From NCBI GenBank assembly GCA_013002475.1, contig JABDJM010000280.1:1-13336 (forward strand): a stretch of 13,336 nt of DNA, given 5' to 3'. This document shows, piece by piece, positions 7,710 through 13,336 of this stretch; position 1 is the stretch's first letter, and each line of letters starts with the position of its first letter. Made by a program: the position numbers and the translations under genes. This DNA is from Saprospiraceae bacterium. GTDB taxonomy: Bacteria > Bacteroidota > Bacteroidia > Chitinophagales > Saprospiraceae. Under the pieces are notes generated by a model, which ran no database searches, was not told the DNA's origin, and saw nothing but the letters and a program-made list of their open reading frames with translations.

Positions 7710-7982
7710 ATGTTGACTCCCTTAACAATAGGTATCACACTCATCTCCATCCTCCTAATGGGGGTCGTTCTTATTCAGAATCCGAAAGGCGGAGGGGTTG
7801 ATGCTACTTTTGGTGGAAATGCCACGAATCAAATGCTGGGAGCAGCCAAATCCACAGATTTCATAGAGAAATTGACCTGGTATCTGGCTGTTGCTCTGTT
7901 TGTTCTTTGCGTCTTAGCTGCCATGATGAGCGGTGGCGGTGGTGCAGAGATTGCCGACCCATTAAACCAGGTGCCCCAATAG
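7710..7982 (+). CDS. secG: Preprotein translocase subunit SecG
   Basis: This is the small accessory subunit of the SecYEG inner-membrane translocon, which assists SecA-driven export. Its 90 residues have the family layout: a first membrane helix at about 4-23, the conserved cytoplasmic turn QNPKGGG at 23-29, a glycine-rich loop (FGGNATNQMLGA), a second membrane helix at about 54-73, and a short glycine-rich tail ending in VPQ. ATG 7710 follows the upstream stop with a single-base gap. It is the last gene of the miaB-secG operon, closed by a strong terminator 22 bases downstream. Confidence 0.95.
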   Translation: MLTPLTIGITLISILLMGVVLIQNPKGGGVDATFGGNATNQMLGAAKSTDFIEKLTWYLAVALFVLCVLAAMMSGGGGAEIADPLNQVPQ

Positions 7983-8003
7983 CGGCTTTCATTTTCCTGG
8001 ACG

Positions 8004-8037
8004 ATCCCGGAATCCCTTGGATTCCGGGATTTTTTTT
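8004..8037 (+). terminator. Rho-independent terminator after secG
   Basis: A perfect 12-bp stem (ATCCCGGAATCC at 8004-8015 pairing with GGATTCCGGGAT at 8019-8030) with loop CTT is followed by seven T at 8031-8037. This is a textbook intrinsic terminator. It separates the miaB-secG operon from groES-groEL. Confidence 0.95.
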
Positions 8038-8096
8038 GCCTTAATCCCAAAATATTGCTGGCCTCCTGTCAGAATAGCAACTCATTTCAGCTATGA

Positions 8097-8180
8097 GGCC
8101 ATTTTGGCCATCCTTTCGTTGCAAAACTTTGGCTGTATCAGGGTATTTCTGCAATTTTGGCACCTCTTTTCAAATGGCAC
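8097..8180 (+). promoter_or_regulatory. Putative groES-groEL control region with two dyads and repeated TGGCAC
   Basis: The leader between the secG terminator and groES holds a perfect 13-bp dyad, GGCCATTTTGGCC (8097-8109), and a near-perfect one, TGCAATTTTGGCA (8150-8162, one mismatched pair). TGGCAC occurs twice (8158-8163 and 8175-8180). TGGCAC matches the -24 element of sigma-54 promoters, but neither copy has TTGC at the correct -12 distance (ATGAT is the closer one). TATTTCTG at 8144-8151 is one base off the Bacteroidota -7 box, with TTG 22 bases upstream at 8119-8121. There is no CIRCE element (TTAGCACTC/GAGTGCTAA). The exact promoter is not resolved. Confidence 0.4.
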
Positions 8181-8238
8181 ATTCTATGATGGAGCCTGTT
8201 AAGAATCTTATTCATTCATTTAACCAACAAACATATTT

Positions 8239-8502
8239 ATGAAGCCGATCAATGACCGTGTAGTGATCAAGCCTGCACCTGCAGAAGAAACCACTAAAGG
8301 CGGCATCATTATCCCCGATACAGCAAAAGAAAAACCACAAAGAGGTGAAGTAGTTGCTGTAGGTCCTGGAAAGGAAGGAAATGAAATGACCGTAAAAAGT
8401 GGTGACATTGTCCTTTATGGAAAATATTCAGGACAGGAGTTGAATTACGAGGGAGACGATTACCTCATCATGCGTGAAGATGACATCCTCGTCATTCTTT
8501 AA
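8239..8502 (+). CDS. groES: Co-chaperonin GroES
   Basis: This is the 10-kDa co-chaperonin that caps GroEL as a heptameric lid and drives release of encapsulated substrate. The 87 residues begin [17 protein letters not shown], carry the mobile GroEL-binding loop ([17 protein letters not shown], about 20-36) with its hydrophobic III triplet, and end REDDILVIL. This is a few residues shorter than the usual 92-97, with both ends intact. The leader TAACCAACAAACATATTT has no Shine-Dalgarno, as is common in Bacteroidota. It is the first gene of a two-gene operon, 30 bases before groEL. Confidence 0.97.
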   Translation: MKPINDRVVIKPAPAEETTKGGIIIPDTAKEKPQRGEVVAVGPGKEGNEMTVKSGDIVLYGKYSGQELNYEGDDYLIMREDDILVIL

Positions 8503-8520
8503 TTTTTTAAAAATATCTAA

Positions 8521-10173
<1,653 letters not shown>

Positions 10174-10193
10174 TAATCATCCCTCAAACTATA

Positions 10194-10226
10194 AAAGAGG
10201 CGCTCCGGATTCCGGGGCGCCTCTTT
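10194..10226. terminator. Bidirectional intrinsic terminator between groEL and the DUF1343 gene
   Basis: A 15-bp stem (AAAGAGGCGCTCCGG at 10194-10208 with CCGGGGCGCCTCTTT at 10212-10226, one T-G wobble, loop ATT) ends in T-rich sequence on both strands: CTCTTTCTTTTT on +, and CCTCTTTTAT on minus. It lies between two convergent genes, 20 bases after groEL and 4 bases from the DUF1343 stop codon, so it probably terminates both transcripts. Confidence 0.92.
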
Positions 10227-10230
10227 CTTT

Positions 10231-11436
10231 TTAGTTATAGATCAAATATTTTTTCCGGAGTTCCTCAAAGCTTGAAAGCTCCTCTTCAAAGGACTTCATT
10301 ATCTCAGATTCTGATCTTCCTTCCTGTATCATTTTTCTCAGAGAAGAATTACCAAACAGCGTATCAAAGAACCCTGTTTCCAGAAAGAAGGATGTCTTAT
10401 CCGGAAAAGCCTGATAAGCCGACATCAGATATTTTAAGGTGAAACCCTCCTGCTCCAACTCCTCTAAAGGGATAGCCCGGAGATCCCATCCCTTGCAAGA
10501 TTCATTCTCTAAAACAGGATATTTTGCTCCCACGCTACTCCTTGGGGTAAATTGAAACGATTCTTCCTGAATCTCTGGGTGACCGTAAACCTGAAAGGGA
10601 TGGGCTGTTCCCCTACCCACACTGACCACGGTTCCTTCGAAAAGACAAAGGGAAGGATATAATAAGATGGACCTAAGGTTCGGGAGATTCGGTGAGGGGC
10701 GTATTGGTAGCTCATAACGGAGATCCCGGGTATAGTTGCCACAGGGGATCACCTCAAGATTTGCTCTGATCGCATCGGCAAGCCAACCCTCCCCTACGAT
10801 CATCCGCCCATATTCACCGATGGTCATGCCATGCAAAATGGGAACTGGATGTAAACCCACAAAGGAAGTCTTTTCCAGGCTATGGACATTCCCACCCAAA
10901 TGCCTTCCGTTTGGATTAGGCCGGTCCAAAATGATCACTGGTATGTCTGCCTCAGCTGCAGCCTCTAAAAAATAATGGAGACTTGAAGTGTAAGTATAAA
11001 AGCGAACTCCAACTTCCTGAAGATCAAATACGAGGATGTCCAGGCCTTCAAGTTGTTCCATGGTAGGTTTCTTGGAACTTCCGTATAGCGACACAATCGG
11101 AACGCCGGTGGAGGAATCTACATCATCCTTGATCTTTTCCCCACGATCTGCCGTTCCCCGAAAGCCATGCTCAGGAGAAAATATTCTTTTGACATTTACT
11201 CCTCGGGAAACTAGGGTATCCACCAGGTGGGTACCCGACACCAGGCTACTTTGATTAACCAACATCCCGACAGATTTACCTTCCAGTTTTGACAGATAGA
11301 GTTCGAGCCGTTCAGCCCCCACTGAGATTTCTGGTGGGTCAGGATTTAGGATCTCCTTGTCCAATGCAGGCCTTTGTTGACAACAGGAAAAAGCCAGAAA
11401 GGCGAGACAGATTAGTATTTCAGTTTTTCCAATCAT
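10231..11436 (-). CDS. DUF1343 (NamZ/GH171-like) exo-beta-N-acetylmuramidase lipoprotein
   Basis: This belongs to the DUF1343/YbbC family, whose characterised member NamZ of Bacillus subtilis releases terminal MurNAc from peptidoglycan fragments (family GH171). From ATG 11436 it has 401 aa. This start gives a lipoprotein-like signal, MIGKTEILICLAFLAFSCC, with C18 as the likely acylated residue. The longer frame from 11508 adds 24 residues that would bury the signal and run through a DNA dyad. Family blocks are GMLVNQSSLV at 57-66, SPEHGFRG at 87-94 (E89 a candidate catalytic acid), FDLQEVGVRFYTYTSS at 137-152, DRPNPNGRHLGG at 171-182 and FEGTVVSVGRGTAHPF at 266-281. It is probably anchored on the periplasmic side of a membrane and used in cell-wall recycling. 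It stands alone as a minus-strand unit, divergent from the nuclease fusion and convergent with groEL. Catalytic activity is inferred from the family only. Confidence 0.88.
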   Translation of the reverse strand: MIGKTEILICLAFLAFSCCQQRPALDKEILNPDPPEISVGAERLELYLSKLEGKSVGMLVNQSSLVSGTHLVDTLVSRGVNVKRIFSPEHGFRGTADRGEKIKDDVDSSTGVPIVSLYGSSKKPTMEQLEGLDILVFDLQEVGVRFYTYTSSLHYFLEAAAEADIPVIILDRPNPNGRHLGGNVHSLEKTSFVGLHPVPILHGMTIGEYGRMIVGEGWLADAIRANLEVIPCGNYTRDLRYELPIRPSPNLPNLRSILLYPSLCLFEGTVVSVGRGTAHPFQVYGHPEIQEESFQFTPRSSVGAKYPVLENESCKGWDLRAIPLEELEQEGFTLKYLMSAYQAFPDKTSFFLETGFFDTLFGNSSLRKMIQEGRSESEIMKSFEEELSSFEELRKKYLIYN

Positions 11437-11451
11437 GATTGTATCTTGTGA

Positions 11452-11538
11452 GTGTGAGAAGGCAATATTTGCGACAGCTGAAACAAATTTTGCCGATCTA
11501 ATGGACACAATGGGTTGGAACTTACGCGCTTCTCACAC
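11452..11538. repeat. 10-bp inverted repeat flanking the divergent intergenic region
   Basis: GTGTGAGAAG at 11452-11461 recurs as its exact reverse complement CTTCTCACAC at 11529-11538, 67 bases apart. The repeat encloses nearly all of the smaller symmetric element at 11461-11494, but its centre (11495) differs from that element's centre (11477.5). It could be two half-sites for a looping regulator, or chance. Confidence 0.45.
11461..11494. promoter_or_regulatory. 34-bp dyad-symmetric operator candidate
   Basis: GGCAATATTTG (11461-11471) and CAAATTTTGCC (11484-11494) are inverted repeats matching at 10 of 11 positions. The 12-base spacer contains the palindrome CAGCTG (11475-11480) exactly at the shared centre. 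The element lies 25 bases upstream of the minus-strand DUF1343 start and 152 bases upstream of the + strand nuclease gene. Its position suits a repressor or activator site. The binding protein is unknown. Confidence 0.5.
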
Positions 11539-11646
11539 CGGTTTACTATGGGATACTTTTTCTACCAACCCTTTATTAAGTTATCCCCAAATTAAGAAAT
11601 GCAGGAAACATAGGTCTACGGATCTAGTTTTCTGTTTTTTTTTGTC

Positions 11647-13071
11647 ATGAAGAAAAAGAAATACGCAATAATCGATGTAGAGACCACAGGTGGTATGTCC
11701 AGAAGGGACAGGATCACCGAGATCGGTATTTTGATTCATGATGGAGAAAGGGAGATCGAACGTTTTGAAACTCTGATCAATCCCGAAAGAGATATCCCCT
11801 GGAATATCACTCAGATCACAGGGATTACAAATGAGATGGTTGTGGATGCTCCCAAATTTTTTGAGATAGCCAAAAGGGTTGTTCAAATGACTGAAGGGGC
11901 AGTTTTCGTAGCGCATAATGCCCGCTTTGATTATGGGTTTATAAAATATGAGTTTGAAAGACTGGGCTATACCTACACAAGACGGCAATTATGTACCATC
12001 CGTTTATGTCGCAAGGTGTTCCCACAAATCAGGTCCTACAGTCTGGGCAACCTGATTAAGCATTTCAATATACATGTGGATCAAAGACACCGAGCCATGG
12101 CGGATGTCCTGGCTACTACTGAGATCTTTGAGAAGGCCCTGCGACACCCGGAAAACCAAGAGACTATCCATCATATCGTGAATTCAGGCATCAAGGAGTC
12201 AAAACTACCACCAAACATCACGCTTGATATACTTCATGCTTTGCCGGAAAAAACCGGGGTTTATTATTTCCATGACTCTCTTGGGCAGGTGGTCTACGTC
12301 GGCAAAAGTTTGAACATCAAGAAGAGGGTTCTAAGTCATTTTTCAAAGACTACCCGCAAAGCGGAGAAACTAGTTCAGTATGTTCATGATATTAGCTTTG
12401 AGATCACGGGAAGTGAACTGGTGGCCCTCCTACTTGAATCCTTTGAGATCAAGCACAGACATCCACATATTAACCGAGCTCAAAGAGCCAGGAATTTTCC
12501 ATGGATCCTATTCAAGTTTACTGACTCTAATGGCTATGTTAATCTTGATTTCAGGAAGGTGAACAAAAAGGAACAAAAGAATTTTGATGTAATAAAAGCC
12601 TACCCAAATCAGCATGCTGCCAAAGGAGCATTAAACAGATTGCTGGAAGAGCTGGAGCTCTGTCAGAACCTTTGCAACATAGAACCCTTGAGCTCTCCTT
12701 GCTTCAATTACCAACTGGGAAAATGCCTGGGAGCTTGTGCGGAAAAAGAACCTCAGGAAGATTACAACAAGCGGTTGATGGAAGGCCTCCAATTTTTAGA
12801 CCAGGATTTCCCAGATGATTTTATTGTGTTGGACGCAGGTCGGCACTCAAATGAATGGTCTGTGATATTGGTCGAGGAAGGCTATTACCAGGGCTTTGGG
12901 TATATCGAAAAGGATTCCACCAGTGGAGACATTGAAGAATTAAAGGATGCAATTGTTACGAAACCCAATAATCCGGAGGTCCAAAATATTATCCGGCACT
13001 TTGTTTTAAGGGGATCTGTTGAAAAAGTGATCCTTCTTTCATCTCCTGAGCCTTTGACCCAGAATCCCTAG
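11647..13071 (+). CDS. DEDDh 3'-5' exonuclease fused to GIY-YIG endonuclease with UvrC-like Cys cluster
   Basis: This is a two-nuclease fusion of 474 aa. Residues 5-165 form a DnaQ/epsilon-type DEDDh exonuclease with all motifs: D10 and E12 (DVETTG), D95 (HNARFD), and H148 and D153 (HRAMAD). Residues 200-280 form a GIY-YIG domain like UvrC and Cho: GVYYF at 204-208, VYVGKS at 216-221, R227, and E264 in ALLLE, followed by HPHIN. Residues 330-364 carry C339, C343, C352, C360 and C364 ([14 protein letters not shown]), like the region that holds a 4Fe-4S cluster in E. coli UvrC. The helix-hairpin-helix and 5'-incision RNase H-like parts of UvrC are absent as far as can be seen. The 110-residue tail is not recognised. 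Comparable DnaQ-UvrC fusions occur in other phyla, for example mycobacteria. A role in DNA repair, making a 3' incision and trimming, is inferred. There is no clear Shine-Dalgarno, and nine T precede the ATG by four bases. Confidence 0.9.
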   Translation: MKKKKYAIIDVETTGGMSRRDRITEIGILIHDGEREIERFETLINPERDIPWNITQITGITNEMVVDAPKFFEIAKRVVQMTEGAVFVAHNARFDYGFIKYEFERLGYTYTRRQLCTIRLCRKVFPQIRSYSLGNLIKHFNIHVDQRHRAMADVLATTEIFEKALRHPENQETIHHIVNSGIKESKLPPNITLDILHALPEKTGVYYFHDSLGQVVYVGKSLNIKKRVLSHFSKTTRKAEKLVQYVHDISFEITGSELVALLLESFEIKHRHPHINRAQRARNFPWILFKFTDSNGYVNLDFRKVNKKEQKNFDVIKAYPNQHAAKGALNRLLEELELCQNLCNIEPLSSPCFNYQLGKCLGACAEKEPQEDYNKRLMEGLQFLDQDFPDDFIVLDAGRHSNEWSVILVEEGYYQGFGYIEKDSTSGDIEELKDAIVTKPNNPEVQNIIRHFVLRGSVEKVILLSSPEPLTQNP

Positions 13072-13336
13072 CAGATCAATTCTCGCATTTTTTCAGAGAT
13101 ACTTTTGGCTTTAGATCTTGCAGCTTCTGCAAAATCTTCCTGTTCACTAGCGAAGATTATTCCTCGGGAAGAATTCACCAGCAGGCCGATATCCTCATTC
13201 ATTCCAAACTTTGCGACCTCCTCAAGACTTCCACCCTGCGCACCTACACCAGGAACTAAGAGGAAATGCTCAGGGATGATCTTTCGGACCTCCTCCAAAA
13301 ATGCTGGCCTGGTTGCCCCGATCACATACATCAGGT
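13068..13336 (-). CDS. pyrF: Orotidine 5'-phosphate decarboxylase PyrF, C-terminal part (5' end outside window)
   Basis: This is the last enzyme of UMP synthesis, decarboxylating OMP to UMP. Only the last 88 codons are visible: the frame continues upstream of the internal Met at 13331 with Leu and then leaves the window. The visible part has the signatures of the longer bacterial PyrF subtype: [15 protein letters not shown], then [18 protein letters not shown] (phosphate-binding loop region), then [14 protein letters not shown] (conserved SSRGI with Arg for phosphate). The C-terminal helix ends in MRELIC. Its stop codon (complement of CTA at 13068-13070) overlaps the stop of the convergent nuclease gene, leaving no room for a terminator between them. 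The active-site Lys/Asp residues lie outside the window. Confidence 0.93.
   Translation of the reverse strand, partial: LMYVIGATRPAFLEEVRKIIPEHFLLVPGVGAQGGSLEEVAKFGMNEDIGLLVNSSRGIIFASEQEDFAEAARSKAKSISEKMRELIC

Noticed and set aside
8158..8190. Definite sigma-54 promoter before groES
   Set aside because: Both TGGCAC copies lack GC at the required 10-base distance (CA and GA are found instead), so only a tentative control region is reported.
8017..8202. 61-residue open frame between secG and groES
   Set aside because: It starts inside the secG terminator hairpin, has no ribosome site or recognisable domain, and covers the groES control region.
11437..11508. N-terminal extension of the DUF1343 protein to 11508
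   Set aside because: It would place 24 residues before a good lipoprotein signal and run through the 34-bp dyad. The ATG at 11436 is the better start.

Overview
The window looks like chromosomal DNA of a Bacteroidota, most likely of the Cytophagales type. The evidence is protein style (a TonB-dependent receptor with an N-terminal carboxypeptidase-regulatory-like domain, a Bacteroidota-type di-heme peroxidase C-terminus, an LptE lipoprotein, a DUF1343 lipoprotein), gene order (miaB, sigma-54 activator, lptE, TPR protein, secG, then groES-groEL), AT-rich start regions mostly without Shine-Dalgarno sequences, and moderate G+C. No tRNA, rRNA, CRISPR array, insertion sequence or phage gene was seen. 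The content is mostly housekeeping, and no gap between genes exceeds about 210 bases.

Layout. (1) At 1-3306 are the C-terminal part of a di-heme cytochrome c peroxidase/MauG-like protein, cut by the left edge, and a complete TonB-dependent outer-membrane receptor, both on the + strand. Together they suggest a metal or metallophore uptake locus. (2) At 3488-7982 is a tight + strand operon: miaB (tRNA methylthiolation), a sigma-54 activator without a sensor domain, lptE (LPS insertion), a lysine-rich TPR protein and secG. It closes with a perfect 12-bp hairpin terminator at 8004-8037. (3) At 8239-10173 is the groES-groEL chaperonin operon, closed by a 15-bp hairpin that also serves the convergent gene. 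(4) At 10231-11436, on the minus strand, is a DUF1343/NamZ-like exo-muramidase lipoprotein. (5) At 11647-13071, on the + strand, is a DEDDh exonuclease fused to a GIY-YIG endonuclease and a UvrC-like cysteine cluster, a likely DNA-repair protein. (6) At the right edge, on the minus strand, is the C-terminal end of pyrF. Its stop codon overlaps that of the nuclease fusion in one CTAG.

The regulatory structure stands out more than the gene content. A 13-bp dyad with a TTT centre lies just upstream of miaB, and two related dyads lie upstream of groES, so the chaperonin operon and the operon carrying the sigma-54 activator may share a regulator. A separate 34-bp symmetric element, with a 10-bp inverted repeat around it, lies between the divergent DUF1343 and nuclease-fusion genes. 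I did not find a clearly new multi-gene system. The best candidates for a second look are these dyads, the nuclease fusion, and the peroxidase/receptor pair.
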